Part shown: piece after piece, positions 18,256 through 27,543 of the stretch
Layout of the letters: every line of letters starts with the position of its first letter
Numbering within the stretch: the first letter of the stretch is position 1
DNA from: CAIUKV01 sp041659105
GTDB taxonomy: Bacteria; Actinomycetota; Acidimicrobiia; IMCC26256; PALSA-555
Assembly: GCA_041659105.1 (NCBI GenBank)
Contig: JBAZYX010000005.1
Coordinates: 1-64,000, forward strand
DNA: 64,000 nucleotides
Direction of reading: 5' to 3'
Notes under the pieces: generated by a model
The model's database searches: none
Told to the model about the DNA's origin: nothing
What the model saw: the letters and a program-made list of their open reading frames with translations, nothing else
Program-made: the position numbers and the translations under genes

Positions 18256-18331
18256 CGCTGCGATGCTGCCGGGTCCCACGTCGGTGGGCAAGGCTCGCTC
18301 CGCCCCTCACCGCACGACGGGAGTGCGCTGC

Positions 18332-18931
18332 TCACCCGGTGAAGTTGGGGGCGACTTCGACCGGTGGGGGTGCGAGCGTCGCACCCACAATGATCGTCCG
18401 CTCGAAGTACGCCACCGCTGCATGCCCGAGATGGTCCTGGGTCGGGCATTCCGGAGTCGGGTCGGTGTTCGTGGTCCAGTCGGCGAGGTGGTAGTCGGCG
18501 GCGCCGACGGGGACGGCACCGGTGTCGTCGGCGATCGGGTTGGCCGCGAACCCGTGGGTCGCCGGGGCCAGCGCCGCATCGAGTGCCGCGGCCGCATCGA
18601 GGCCTTCGGGGGTGGCATCCACCCACGGAATGTCCAGCAGCGACAGATCGACGTACGGGCCCAGACCGGCGCCTACCCACGCGGGCACGAACGTGTTGAA
18701 GAACTGCCCCGCGAGTAACCCGGTGAGATGATCACTCGAATGCACCGCCTGGACCACGGTCTGGCCGTTCGGGTCGATCAACGTCCCGTAGAAGATGTCG
18801 ACATGGCGCGTGTGGGTGAAGACGCAGCCGTTCTGGGTGATCTCAGCCGCGGCGGGACCCGACGCTGCACCCGCCGCGATGGCGCCGACCAGAGCCGCGG
18901 CCCAGGTCAACCGGCTCCACCGTCCGCCCAT
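18332..18931 (-). CDS. Secreted protein of unknown function
   Basis: This 199-residue protein has a clear signal peptide (residues ~1-27, ending GPAAAE). The mature part contains HTRHVDIFYGTLIDPNGQTV and two Cys-containing segments (NGCVF and PECPTQ) that could form a disulfide. I do not recognise the family. The ATG at 18931 was chosen because the signal peptide starts there. It is a single-gene unit 76 bp from the thioesterase gene. The 223 bp between it and hppA hold only a terminator hairpin and C-rich sequence. Confidence 0.65.
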   Translation of the reverse strand: MGGRWSRLTWAAALVGAIAAGAASGPAAAEITQNGCVFTHTRHVDIFYGTLIDPNGQTVVQAVHSSDHLTGLLAGQFFNTFVPAWVGAGLGPYVDLSLLDIPWVDATPEGLDAAAALDAALAPATHGFAANPIADDTGAVPVGAADYHLADWTTNTDPTPECPTQDHLGHAAVAYFERTIIVGATLAPPPVEVAPNFTG

Positions 18932-19100
18932 GGCCCACCCCCGCCATCCACACTCGCCGAAACGCGAGATCCCGCGGGATCCTACGGGCAGGCCATCACC
19001 AGGACCACGAGACCCGTCACCCGTGCACGCCTCCAAGCCAGTCAGCCCAGCCCACCCAGCCCGGCACCACACCGCGAGACACCGGAGCCCGGACGCGGAT

Positions 19101-19128
19101 CGCCCCGGGGTCGGGACCCCGGGGCGAC
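19101..19128 (-). terminator. Strong GC-rich hairpin after hppA
   Basis: A perfect 13-bp inverted repeat (TCGCCCCGGGGTC, loop GG, GACCCCGGGGCGA) lies 26 bp after the hppA stop. There is no U-tract on either strand, as is common in high-GC actinobacteria. It probably ends hppA transcription. Confidence 0.7.
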
Positions 19129-19154
19129 CGTCGAGCGGTGGAGGGGACCAGCGG

Positions 19155-21548
19155 CTACTCGCCCGCGGTCGATCCTTCCGGCAGACCGTGCTCTTCCATG
19201 ATCTCCTCGAGGATCTCGGACTCCTCACCGAACCCGCCGCCCTTGCGCTTCGAGAACGCGATCGCGACGAGCACGATCACCAGCGAGACGCCGGCGATGG
19301 CGAAGCGGGGACCGTCGTCGTTGCGCAGGCTGATCACCGCAGGGAGGATCAGCAGCGACACGAGGTTCATCACCTTGATCAGCGGGTTGAGCGCCGGGCC
19401 GGCGGTGTCCTTGAACGGGTCGCCCACGGTGTCACCGATGACGGCCGCCTTGTGGGCCTCCGAGCCCTTGCCACCTTCGTGCCCGTCCTCGATGTACTTC
19501 TTCGCGTTGTCCCACGCGCCACCCGAGTTGGACAGGAAGTTGGCCATGAGCTGGCCGGTGAGGATCACCGCGGCGAGGAACGCGCCGAGGGCGAGATAGC
19601 CCAAGCCGAACCCGATGATGAGCGGCGTCAGGACCGCCAGCAGCGCCGGTGTCGTGAGCTCACGCAGCGACGCCTTCGTGCAGATGTCGATGACGGGGCC
19701 GTAGTCGGGCCGCTTCTCCCCGCTCATGATCTTGCCGTCGGCGAACTGCCGGCGGACCTCCTGCACGACCGTTCCCGCGGTACGACCGACCGCCCGGATC
19801 GCGAGGGCGCTGAACAGGAACGCGATCGAGCCACCGATCAGCAGGCCGATGAAGGTCTTCGGGTCGGCGACGTTGATCTGGGTCTTCGGGTTCGTGAAGA
19901 GCGCCGAGCCCTCGGCCAGCTTCCCGGTGATCGCGTCCTTCAGCTTCAGCTCGCCGCCGATGGTCTCGATGTAGGACGCGAACAGGGCGACCGCCGCAAT
20001 GACGGCCGAGCCGATGGCGAAGCCCTTGGTGACGGCCTTGGTGGTGTTGCCCACCGCGTCCAGGCTCACCATGATGCGCTCCGGCTCACCCTCGAACTCG
20101 CCGGACATCTCGGCGATGCCGGCCGCGTTGTCGGCCACCGGGCCGAAGGTGTCTTCCGACACCACCACGCCCGTGGTGGCGAGCATGCCGAGGCCGCTCA
20201 GCGCCACGAGATAGAAGGAGAACTGGATGTTGCCGCCGCCCAGGGCGATGGCCGCACCGATGGCGATGGCGATGGCGACGATGGCCCACACCGTGGACTC
20301 GAGGCCGGAGCTGATGCCGGACAGCACCGTGGTGGCCGGGCCGGTGCGGGCCGACTCGGCGATCTCCCGGACGGGAGCGCGCTCGGTCGAGGTGAAGTAC
20401 TCCGTGAGGTGGCTCACCACCTGCGCGAGCACGAGGCCGATGACGACGGCGCCGAAGACCTTCCAGCCCGCGTTCGTGGTCTTGCCCGCGTCCGTCTCGT
20501 TGCCGACGTAGAGCATCGCCACCGCGAACGTCCCCAGGACGGTCAGGGCACCGGCGGTCATGAAGCCGCGGTTGATCGGCGCCATGGCCGACTTGTCCTT
20601 GTCGGTCGCGCGCACGGCGAACACGCCGACGATCGACGCGAGCACGCCGATCGCCCGGGCGATCAGCGGGAAGATGAGCCCGAGGGCCGGGTTCATGCCG
20701 ATCGACCGGAACGCGGCGACGCCGAGGATGATCGAGGCGACGAGGGTCACCTCGTAGCTCTCGAAGAGGTCGGCGGCCATGCCGGCGCAGTCGCCGACGT
20801 TGTCGCCCACGTTGTCTGCGATCGTGGCGGGGTTGCGGGGATCGTCCTCGGGGATGCCCTGCTCCACCTTGCCGACGAGGTCGGCGCCGACATCGGCGGC
20901 CTTGGTGAAGATGCCACCGCCCACTCGCATGAACAGGGCGATGAGCGAGCCGCCGAAGCCGAACCCGATGAGGATGGCCGAGGCGGTGTTCTGGAAGATC
21001 ATGATGATGATCGTGGCGCCGATCAGCCCGAGGCCGACCGTGAACATGCCGGCCACGCCACCGGTGCGGAACGCCACCTTGAGCGCGCCCTTGAGCGATC
21101 CGTTGCGGGCCGCCGCCGCGGTGCGGACGTTGCCCCGCACGGCCAGCGACATGCCGATGAACCCGACCAGTGCCGACAGGACCGCGCCGGCGACGAAGGC
21201 GAGCGTGCGGTACAGGCCCGACTCGCCTCGGCCGAGCGCGATCGCTGCGTTGGGCTTGACCACCTCGACCGAGGTGGCGAACACGAGGATCGCCACGGGC
21301 ACCATGATGATCGCGATCGTCTTGAACTGCCGCTTCAGGTAGGCCATCGCGCCTTCCTGGATGGCGGCGGCGATCTCGATCATCTTCGGCGTGCCCTGGT
21401 CGGCCGCGAGCACGCCGCGCACGAGCACCAAGCCGACGACGAGCGCCAGGACCGCGGTGGCGGCACAGAAGATCAGCCAGTACCACTCGGTCGACGTCAG
21501 CTCGAAGCTCTGGTACCCGCCCTCCGCCGCGAGGATGAGGCTCTGCAT
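19155..21548 (-). CDS. hppA: Membrane-bound proton-pumping inorganic pyrophosphatase
   Basis: This 797-residue, ~16-helix enzyme couples PPi hydrolysis to proton pumping. The substrate-binding cluster is unmistakable: DVGADLVGKVEQGIPEDDPR (residues ~219-238) followed by NPATIADNVGDNVGDCAGM, and later GPVADNAAGIAEM and a GGAWDNAKK loop near the C-terminus. The sequence GNTTKA at 500-505 has Lys at the position that, in this family, separates K+-independent H+ pumps (Lys) from K+-dependent ones (Ala). The ATG at 21548 is preceded by AAGGAG. The 218 bp upstream hold no gene. Confidence 0.96.
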   Translation of the reverse strand: MQSLILAAEGGYQSFELTSTEWYWLIFCAATAVLALVVGLVLVRGVLAADQGTPKMIEIAAAIQEGAMAYLKRQFKTIAIIMVPVAILVFATSVEVVKPNAAIALGRGESGLYRTLAFVAGAVLSALVGFIGMSLAVRGNVRTAAAARNGSLKGALKVAFRTGGVAGMFTVGLGLIGATIIIMIFQNTASAILIGFGFGGSLIALFMRVGGGIFTKAADVGADLVGKVEQGIPEDDPRNPATIADNVGDNVGDCAGMAADLFESYEVTLVASIILGVAAFRSIGMNPALGLIFPLIARAIGVLASIVGVFAVRATDKDKSAMAPINRGFMTAGALTVLGTFAVAMLYVGNETDAGKTTNAGWKVFGAVVIGLVLAQVVSHLTEYFTSTERAPVREIAESARTGPATTVLSGISSGLESTVWAIVAIAIAIGAAIALGGGNIQFSFYLVALSGLGMLATTGVVVSEDTFGPVADNAAGIAEMSGEFEGEPERIMVSLDAVGNTTKAVTKGFAIGSAVIAAVALFASYIETIGGELKLKDAITGKLAEGSALFTNPKTQINVADPKTFIGLLIGGSIAFLFSALAIRAVGRTAGTVVQEVRRQFADGKIMSGEKRPDYGPVIDICTKASLRELTTPALLAVLTPLIIGFGLGYLALGAFLAAVILTGQLMANFLSNSGGAWDNAKKYIEDGHEGGKGSEAHKAAVIGDTVGDPFKDTAGPALNPLIKVMNLVSLLILPAVISLRNDDGPRFAIAGVSLVIVLVAIAFSKRKGGGFGEESEILEEIMEEHGLPEGSTAGE

Positions 21549-21766
21549 CCGGTGCTCGCTCCTTGTCTCGGCCGCGACCGCCCACATCCGGGATCTCCGG
21601 CGAGGTGGTCAGGGCCCCCTTGAAGGCGCTCCCCCGGCACCGGGGGGTTCCCGGTTCCGGCGGACGCGCGCGCTCTGTCGCCCGGTCTGGGCGCGGCGGG
21701 CACGCTATGGGGGGCGACCCCCGAAAGTCCAATTGTCCGAGGGCCCATTGGGGGCGATTTGCGCAG

Positions 21767-23614
21767 CTATTCCGTGTGGTACGGGACCGAGGTGACGACG
21801 ATGCCCTTGCGGAACAGGAGGCGGCCCTTGAGGATCAGGGCGCTCTGGTTGTGGAGGATGTGCTGCCACCAGTGGCTCACCACGAACTCGGGGATGAGCA
21901 CGGTGATGATGTCGTTGTCGTAGCGGGCCTCGAGCTCGTCGACGAAGCGCAGAACCGGCCGGGTGAGCTCGCGGTAGGGCGAGTAGACGGTCTCGAGCTG
22001 GATGTCGAGGTCGAACTCCCGCCACTGGTTCTCGATCTGCTCTTGCTCCTCCTCGTCGGTCACGACGCTGACCGCCAGGAGGTTGTTCGGGTTGAGCGAC
22101 TTCGCGTACGCGAGGGCGTCGAGCACGCCGCGGTGGACCCGGCCCACGAGCACGATCACGGTGTGGTTCATCCGCCGGGGCCGGAACCCGGGCTCCACGT
22201 ACAGCGTCTTCTCGATGCGCGCGTAGTGACGGTGGATCCCCCGGAACAGGAGGATGATGAACGGGATCACCACGATCGGCACCCACGCGCCGCTCGAGAA
22301 CTTCGTGATGGCCACGATGAGGAGCACGATGAGGGTGGCGACAGAACCGATGCCGTTCACCGCGGCGCCGAACTTCCACCCGGGCTCGCGCTCCTTCTGG
22401 TGGTGGCGCACCATGCCGGCCTGGGAGAGCGTGAACGAGGTGAACACGCCGACCGCGTAGAGCGGGATCAGCGCGTTGGTGACGCCCCCGAACGCGATGA
22501 GGAGCAAGGCCGCGGCGCCGGCCAGGAAGATCACGCCGTTGGAGAACACGAGGCGGTCGCCGCGGTTCGCGAGCTGCCGCGGCAGGTAGCCGTCGCGGGC
22601 GATGATCGACGAGAGTCGTGGGAAGTCCGCGTAGGCGGTGTTGGCCGCGAGGGTCAGGATGAGCGCGGTGGCTACCTGGAGCACGAAGAAGATCGCGCCG
22701 TTGCCGAAGATCAGCAGGCCCATCTGGGCGATCACCGTCTGCTTCTCGCTCGGGTAGGGCTGGAGGTGGTGCGCGAGCATCGACACCCCGAAGAACAGGG
22801 TTCCGAGGATGACGGCCATCCAGACGAGCGTGTTGGCCGCGTTCTTCGACTCCGGACGGCGGAACGCGGGCACCCCGTTCGAGATCGCCTCCACCCCGGT
22901 GAGCGCGACCGCGCCGGACGAGAAGCCCTTGAGGATGAGGAACAGGCTCAACGACCCGCCGGTGACCGCGCCGTCCCACCCCGGATCGTTCAGGGGGACG
23001 TGGCCGGGGTCGTTCCCGAAGAAGATCCGGAAGAGCCCGTAGAACACGAGCGCCGACAGCATCCCGATGTAGAGGTACGTGGGGAACGAGAAGAGCTTCC
23101 CCGACTCCTTGATGCCGCGCAGGTTCGCGACCGTGATGAGGGCGATGAAGCCGAGGCCGAGCAGCACCCGGTGCTGCTCCAGGCTGTGGAACGTGGGGAT
23201 CGAGATGATCGCGGCGACACCGGCGGAGATCGACACCGCGACGGTGAGGATGTAGTCGACGAGCAACGACGCGCCGGCCACGAGCGACGGCATCTCACCC
23301 AGGTTCTCGCGGCTCACCACGTAGCTGCCGCCGCCGCTCGGATAGGAGAAGATCGTCTGGCGGTACGAGAACGCGACGATCGTGAGCAACGTCGCGACGG
23401 CGATCGCGATGGGGATCAGCGTGTTGAGCCCGAGCGCGAGGCTCGACGTGCCCAACGCGGTGACGAAGAGGATCTCCTCCGTCGCGTACGCCGTGGAGGA
23501 GATGGCGTCGGACGAGAACACCGCCAGTGCGATGGTCTTGGGGATGCGCTGGTGCTCTTGCTCGGTCGTAGCCAACGGGCGACCCACGAGCAGCCGCTTG
23601 ACCGTTTCCAGCAT
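21767..23614 (-). CDS. APC-superfamily permease, KimA-like potassium/amino-acid transporter
   Basis: This 615-residue protein has 12 transmembrane segments and a ~150-residue cytoplasmic C-terminal domain. It begins RIPKTIALAVFSSDAISSTA and has FSYPSGGGSYVVS, typical of the YdaO/KimA branch. KimA imports K+ with protons and is controlled by c-di-AMP; many relatives are only annotated as amino-acid permeases. It lies divergently beside two TrkA genes, matching the Rv2690c-ceoB-ceoC arrangement of mycobacteria, which supports a role in K+ uptake. The ATG at 23614 follows GAGAGG. Confidence 0.82.
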   Translation of the reverse strand: MLETVKRLLVGRPLATTEQEHQRIPKTIALAVFSSDAISSTAYATEEILFVTALGTSSLALGLNTLIPIAIAVATLLTIVAFSYRQTIFSYPSGGGSYVVSRENLGEMPSLVAGASLLVDYILTVAVSISAGVAAIISIPTFHSLEQHRVLLGLGFIALITVANLRGIKESGKLFSFPTYLYIGMLSALVFYGLFRIFFGNDPGHVPLNDPGWDGAVTGGSLSLFLILKGFSSGAVALTGVEAISNGVPAFRRPESKNAANTLVWMAVILGTLFFGVSMLAHHLQPYPSEKQTVIAQMGLLIFGNGAIFFVLQVATALILTLAANTAYADFPRLSSIIARDGYLPRQLANRGDRLVFSNGVIFLAGAAALLLIAFGGVTNALIPLYAVGVFTSFTLSQAGMVRHHQKEREPGWKFGAAVNGIGSVATLIVLLIVAITKFSSGAWVPIVVIPFIILLFRGIHRHYARIEKTLYVEPGFRPRRMNHTVIVLVGRVHRGVLDALAYAKSLNPNNLLAVSVVTDEEEQEQIENQWREFDLDIQLETVYSPYRELTRPVLRFVDELEARYDNDIITVLIPEFVVSHWWQHILHNQSALILKGRLLFRKGIVVTSVPYHTE

Positions 23615-23774
23615 TGCCTCTCCCCACCGGTTCCCGCGGCCGAATCGCCGCCCCACTCTGCCACCGTCTCCCCATCGCGCACGACCTCGGCAACCCGAGG
23701 TGCGCTTCAGGGTCGGGCTCGTTGCAGGCAGCGCGGGGAACCCCGTTAGCATCCCGGCGTCCGAGGAGGGTGCT

Positions 23775-24437
23775 GTGCACGTCGTCGTCGTGGGATGCGG
23801 TCGGGTGGGAACCGAGCTCTCGAGCCTGCTCGAGAAGGCCGATCACACCGTGGCCATCATCGACAAGAACCCCCGTGCGTTCCGGCGGTTGCCGCCGGGC
23901 TTCAACGGCCGCACCATCGTCGGGCTCGGCTTCGACCGCGACGACCTCACCGAGGCCGGCATCGAGGGCGCCGGCGCCCTCGCCGCCGTGACCAACGGCG
24001 ACAACACCAACATCCTCACGGCCCGCATCGCGCGCGAGAACTTCGGCATCGAACGCGTCGTCGCGCGCATCTACGACCCGCGGCGTGCCGTGATCTACCA
24101 GCGCCTCGGGATCCCCACCGTCGCGACGGTGTCGTGGACCACCGACCAGGTGCTGCGCCGCCTCCTGCCGAGCACCGAGCAGCCCCACGACTGGGTGGAC
24201 GCGAGCGGCAAGGTGTGCCTGCTCGAGTTCAACTTGCCCGCCACGTGGGCGGGGAAGAAGCTCGCCGAGCTGAACGAGCCGGGCAAGTTCTGGCTCACCG
24301 CGGTCTCGCGCCTCGGCGGAGCCCAGATCGTGTCGCCCACCGTGATGGGCCAGGAGGGTGACGTCCTGCTGTTCGTCTCCGACGTCAACGCCCTCGACGA
24401 CCTCCGCCACCGTCTCGACCAAGGACCGGATCACTGA
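23775..24437 (+). CDS. trkA: TrkA-family potassium-uptake regulatory subunit (CeoB-like)
   Basis: This 220-residue protein has a Rossmann RCK-N domain (VVVGCGRVGTELSSLLEKA at the N-terminus, Asp at the end of strand 2 in VAIIDKN) and a C-terminal RCK-C domain. It should bind NAD(H) or a nucleotide and gate a K+ transporter. The GTG start follows GAGGAGGG at good spacing, with a -10-like TTAGCAT further up. Its stop overlaps the next trkA start (TGATG). No TrkH/KtrB channel subunit is present; the divergent KimA-like permease is the likely partner. Confidence 0.9.
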   Translation: MHVVVVGCGRVGTELSSLLEKADHTVAIIDKNPRAFRRLPPGFNGRTIVGLGFDRDDLTEAGIEGAGALAAVTNGDNTNILTARIARENFGIERVVARIYDPRRAVIYQRLGIPTVATVSWTTDQVLRRLLPSTEQPHDWVDASGKVCLLEFNLPATWAGKKLAELNEPGKFWLTAVSRLGGAQIVSPTVMGQEGDVLLFVSDVNALDDLRHRLDQGPDH

Positions 24438-25099
24438 TGCGCGTCGCGATCGCCGGAGCCGGCAACGTCGGTTCGTTCATCGCCAACGACCTCTTCGCCG
24501 CCGGTCACGAGGTGCTCCTCATCGAGCAGCAGGCCGAGATCCGCGAGCGCGCCGAGGTGGCCGAAGGCGTCGAGTGGTACATCGCCGACGCGTGCGAGGT
24601 CACGTCGCTCGCCGACGCCGGCCTCGACCGCTGCGACGTCGTGGTCGCGGCCACCGGCGACGACGAGGACAACCTCGTCGTGTCGCTGCTGGCGAAGTCG
24701 GAGTTCGCGGTACCGCGCGTGATCGCACGGGTCAACCACCCGCAGAACGAGTGGCTCTTCAACGAGAACTGGGGCGTCGACCTCTACGTGTCGACCCCGC
24801 ACCTCATCACTGCGCTCGTGGAAGAGGCGGTCACGGTCGGACGGCTCGTGCGGATCCTCCAGTTCGAGGGCGGCAACGTCCGCCTGGTGGAGGTCACGCT
24901 CGCCGACGACTCGCCCGTGATCGACAAGGCCATCCACGAGATCGCCGTCCCGCGTGATGCCACGATCGTCGCGGTCGTGCGCCAGGAGCACGTGGTGATG
25001 CCCCGCGGCGACACCGTGTTCGAGTCGCGCGACGAAGTGCTCGCCCTCGTCACCCCCGAGTCCGAAGAGGCGATGCGCCGGATCCTCACCGGCACCTGA
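24437..25099 (+). CDS. trkA: TrkA-family potassium-uptake regulatory subunit (CeoC-like)
   Basis: This second 220-residue RCK protein starts MRVAIAGAGNVGSFIANDL (nucleotide-binding loop) and ends with a TrkA-C domain. It overlaps the preceding gene by 1 bp and is clearly co-translated. Two separate single-unit TrkA proteins replace the double-length TrkA of enterobacteria, so the pair probably forms a mixed ring. The same two-gene arrangement occurs as ceoB-ceoC in mycobacteria. A GC hairpin follows the stop. Confidence 0.9.
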   Translation: MRVAIAGAGNVGSFIANDLFAAGHEVLLIEQQAEIRERAEVAEGVEWYIADACEVTSLADAGLDRCDVVVAATGDDEDNLVVSLLAKSEFAVPRVIARVNHPQNEWLFNENWGVDLYVSTPHLITALVEEAVTVGRLVRILQFEGGNVRLVEVTLADDSPVIDKAIHEIAVPRDATIVAVVRQEHVVMPRGDTVFESRDEVLALVTPESEEAMRRILTGT

Positions 25100-25104
25100 C
25101 CCGT

Positions 25105-25121
25105 GCCCGGCCCGGCCGGGC
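25105..25121. terminator. Short GC hairpin between convergent genes
   Basis: GCCCGGC, three bases and GCCGGGC form a compact stem in the 25-bp gap between trkA and the convergent OB-fold gene. It could end transcription from both sides. There is no U-tract. Confidence 0.45.
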
Positions 25122-25124
25122 CAG

Positions 25125-25487
25125 TCAGCCGAGGAACGTGTAATCGGGGTTGTAGATCAACAGCTGCTTGCCGCTGCGGGCGGCCGTGCCGCTGACGGAG
25201 ATCTTCCGGCCCGGGGCCATCCCGGCGATCTTGCGCCGCCCGAGGAACACTGCGGTGGCCGAGGCCTGGCCGTCGGAGAACGTCACCTCGAGTGCCGGCG
25301 CGCCCGCCCGGGGCACGATCCGGACCGACCGCACCTCGCCGCCCGTGGACACGCGGCGGCGGGGCTCGACCCGGCTGATCGGGGTGAATCCCCGCGCCTG
25401 GCAGAACTCGGACAGCTCCTCGCGGTCGAGCTGGTCGACCGGGGTGGTGAGTCGGTGCACGGCCTTGCGGAACGCCACGCGGGCCAC
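25125..25487 (-). CDS. OB-fold nucleic-acid-binding-like protein
   Basis: This 120-residue protein has helical N-terminal residues (about 1-30, with LDREELSEFCQARG) followed by a beta-rich OB-fold domain that includes LEVTFSDGQASATAVFLGRR and a C-terminal YNPDYTFLG. Small proteins like this lie next to trkA pairs in other actinobacteria (compare Rv2694c). The role is unknown; OB folds usually bind nucleic acid. The start is GTG at 25487, with a second GTG five codons in; no ribosome site decides between them. Confidence 0.7.
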   Translation of the reverse strand: MARVAFRKAVHRLTTPVDQLDREELSEFCQARGFTPISRVEPRRRVSTGGEVRSVRIVPRAGAPALEVTFSDGQASATAVFLGRRKIAGMAPGRKISVSGTAARSGKQLLIYNPDYTFLG

Positions 25488-25544
25488 GCTAGCGCCGGGA
25501 GGGGTGACACCAAACCTCGGGGACCGACTCGTACTCTGACCGCC

Positions 25545-26234
25545 ATGCCCGAGTCGAAGACCAGGGTGTCGCGCGTCCGACGCGCGGCACTTCTCGCGTT
25601 CGCCGCGGCCACGATGGTCGCCGTCGGCGTCACGGCCTCCCCCGCCGGCGCCGCCAAGAAGCCGAAGCCCGTCGTGAAGATGAGCGCCGGCGACCTCACC
25701 GTCTACAAGGTCGGCAACGACCCGCAGGCGCTCCCCGACGACGTGCGCGACCAGGTGATGGCGACGTTGCTCGGCTACGTGAACGCCGCCACCGTCAAGC
25801 CGCTGCAGACCGGATCGGCCGACCCGACGGCGTTGTCCGCCGCGCTCGCTCCCTCGGTCGCCGCGCGCCTCACCGGCCCCGACCGCACGGTGCTGCTCGA
25901 CGAGGGGCTGCCGAAGTCGGTCTCGAAGATCGTCGTGAACGCCGCGCCCGTGAAGCTCACCGGCCTCGCCGACGGCGACGGCAAGGTCGTGGTGGTGACC
26001 GCCAACCTCGACGCCACGACCACCACGAAGACGGCCAAGGGCAAGATGTCCATCAAGCGCAACGGCGAGCTCGTGCTCACCCCGGCCGACGGCACCTGGA
26101 AGATCAGCGGGTACACGCTGTTCGTCGACCGCCTCGGCAAGGGCCTGGGCCCGACGACGACCGCCACGACCACACCCGTCACCCCCGGCGCGGCCACCGC
26201 GCCGGCCGCGACCCCGGGGTCGGTGGCCAAGTGA
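25545..26234 (+). CDS. Secreted protein of unknown function, Thr/Pro-rich tail
   Basis: This 229-residue protein has a signal peptide (residues ~1-36, ending SPAGA) and a mature domain of beta-strand-like segments (KMSIKRNGELVLTPADGTWK). That domain looks like a lipoprotein- or nuclear-transport-factor-2-like fold assessing small ligands, but I do not recognise the family. The last 30 residues are Thr/Ala/Pro-rich, suggesting an extended linker. The ATG has no ribosome site but has TACTCT 7 nt upstream, consistent with a leaderless mRNA. It overlaps the LCP gene and is probably co-transcribed with it. Confidence 0.65.
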   Translation: MPESKTRVSRVRRAALLAFAAATMVAVGVTASPAGAAKKPKPVVKMSAGDLTVYKVGNDPQALPDDVRDQVMATLLGYVNAATVKPLQTGSADPTALSAALAPSVAARLTGPDRTVLLDEGLPKSVSKIVVNAAPVKLTGLADGDGKVVVVTANLDATTTTKTAKGKMSIKRNGELVLTPADGTWKISGYTLFVDRLGKGLGPTTTATTTPVTPGAATAPAATPGSVAK

Positions 26235-27142
26235 TGCGCAACCCGATCGTCCGACTGCTCGTGATCATCCCGCTCACCGGCCTCCTGCTCGCCGGCGCGC
26301 TCACCGCCGCGTGGCTCGCGCTCGGTGCACCGCAGCCCGCCCACGCCGCCACGTGGTTCACCGTGCACCGGGTGGAATCGGCCGCGAGCTTCACCGAGGC
26401 GCCCGACGCGCCCTTCTACGTGCTCGTGCTCGGCAACGACGGCCGCACCGATGCCGACCCCGGCCTCGGCGACGCCATGCACGTGATCGGCGTGAACCCC
26501 GCCACCGGCGACGCGAGCATGATCGACGTCCCCCGCGACACCGAAGCGCCGAGCGGCGGGAAGATCAACGCGTTCCACGCGACCGGCGGGCTGCCCGCGA
26601 CGGTCGACCAGCTCGACCGCATGATGGGCATCAACATCTCGTACGCGATCACCACGAACTTCCCCGGGTTCGTCGCGATGGTCAACGAGATCGGCGGCGT
26701 GAACATCGAGGTCACGGAGCCGATGTTCGACCACGACTCCGGCACCGAGTTCGCACCGGGCACGTACACGATGCTGGGCGACTCGCTGCTCGCGTACAGC
26801 CGTGACCGCAAGAGCTACCCGGCCGAGGGCGACCGCCAGCGCACCGTGAACCAGGGCAAGGCGATCATCGCCGCGCTGTCCACGCTGCGGGGCCAGAACC
26901 CCGGCGCCGCGGGCACCGCGCGGCTCGTGTCGATCCTGGCCCGCCACGTGCGTACGGACAACATGGACCTGACCCAGATGTACGACCTCGGTCGCCTGGC
27001 CCTGTCGCTCGACCCCGCGCGGATCAAGAACGTGGTGGTCCCGACGGGTGCTTCCGGCAACGGCACGAACCTCGCGCTCACTCCCGCCGCGCGCGACCTG
27101 TTCGCCGACTTCGCCGACGACGCGATCCTCCAGAGCCACTGA
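26231..27142 (+). CDS. LytR-CpsA-Psr (LCP) family protein
   Basis: This 303-residue protein has an N-terminal membrane anchor (residues ~6-33) and an extracellular LCP domain. It shows FYVLVLGNDGR, the Arg-Asp motif IDVPRDTEAP, and SRDRKSYPAEGDRQRTVNQ near the end of the domain. LCP enzymes attach polymers such as teichoic acid or arabinogalactan to peptidoglycan from lipid carriers. The start is GTG 26231 (4-bp overlap with the upstream stop) or ATG 26234. A 26-bp gap follows before the convergent Tad operon. Confidence 0.87.
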   Translation: MMRNPIVRLLVIIPLTGLLLAGALTAAWLALGAPQPAHAATWFTVHRVESAASFTEAPDAPFYVLVLGNDGRTDADPGLGDAMHVIGVNPATGDASMIDVPRDTEAPSGGKINAFHATGGLPATVDQLDRMMGINISYAITTNFPGFVAMVNEIGGVNIEVTEPMFDHDSGTEFAPGTYTMLGDSLLAYSRDRKSYPAEGDRQRTVNQGKAIIAALSTLRGQNPGAAGTARLVSILARHVRTDNMDLTQMYDLGRLALSLDPARIKNVVVPTGASGNGTNLALTPAARDLFADFADDAILQSH

Positions 27143-27168
27143 CCCGACGCGCCCAGCGCGCGTTGCCG

Positions 27169-27543
27169 TCAGGGAGCGGGGACCACGAGGCCGCGCACCT
27201 CGGCGCTCGCGCTGACCCGAGCGACGCGGCCGACCACCGGGACATCGACCTCGACGGTCGCGACCACGACCGGCCCTGCACACTCGCAATCGACCAGCCG
27301 GGCGCCGTTGTCGGCGGCGGTTGCCCCGGCATCGCTCACGGCCTGCTCCGCCGTCGCACCCAGCGCGAGCGCGTCGGCAGCCGCCAGCGCCGCGGCATCG
27401 GCCGCGGTCTCGGCCCGGGCCCGGCCGAGCAACGCCGCGCCGACCCGGGCTGCTCCGAGCATCAGCACCATCCCCACGACGAACACCGCGAGCATGCCCA
27501 CCGCCATGGAGCCGCGCTCGGCCCGGCGGGCCGTCACGCTCAC
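27169..27543 (-). CDS. TadE-like pilus-assembly protein (Rv3654c-type)
   Basis: This 124-residue last gene of the Tad operon has an N-terminal basic stretch then one membrane helix (GSMAVGMLAVFVVGMVLMLG), followed by an Ala-rich helix (RARAETAADAAALAAADALA). These are the features of the helicase/secretion-neighbourhood TadE-like family. It is a minor pseudopilin candidate. The start ATG overlaps the stop of the TadE gene by 4 bp. Confidence 0.8.
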   Translation of the reverse strand: MSVTARRAERGSMAVGMLAVFVVGMVLMLGAARVGAALLGRARAETAADAAALAAADALALGATAEQAVSDAGATAADNGARLVDCECAGPVVVATVEVDVPVVGRVARVSASAEVRGLVVPAP

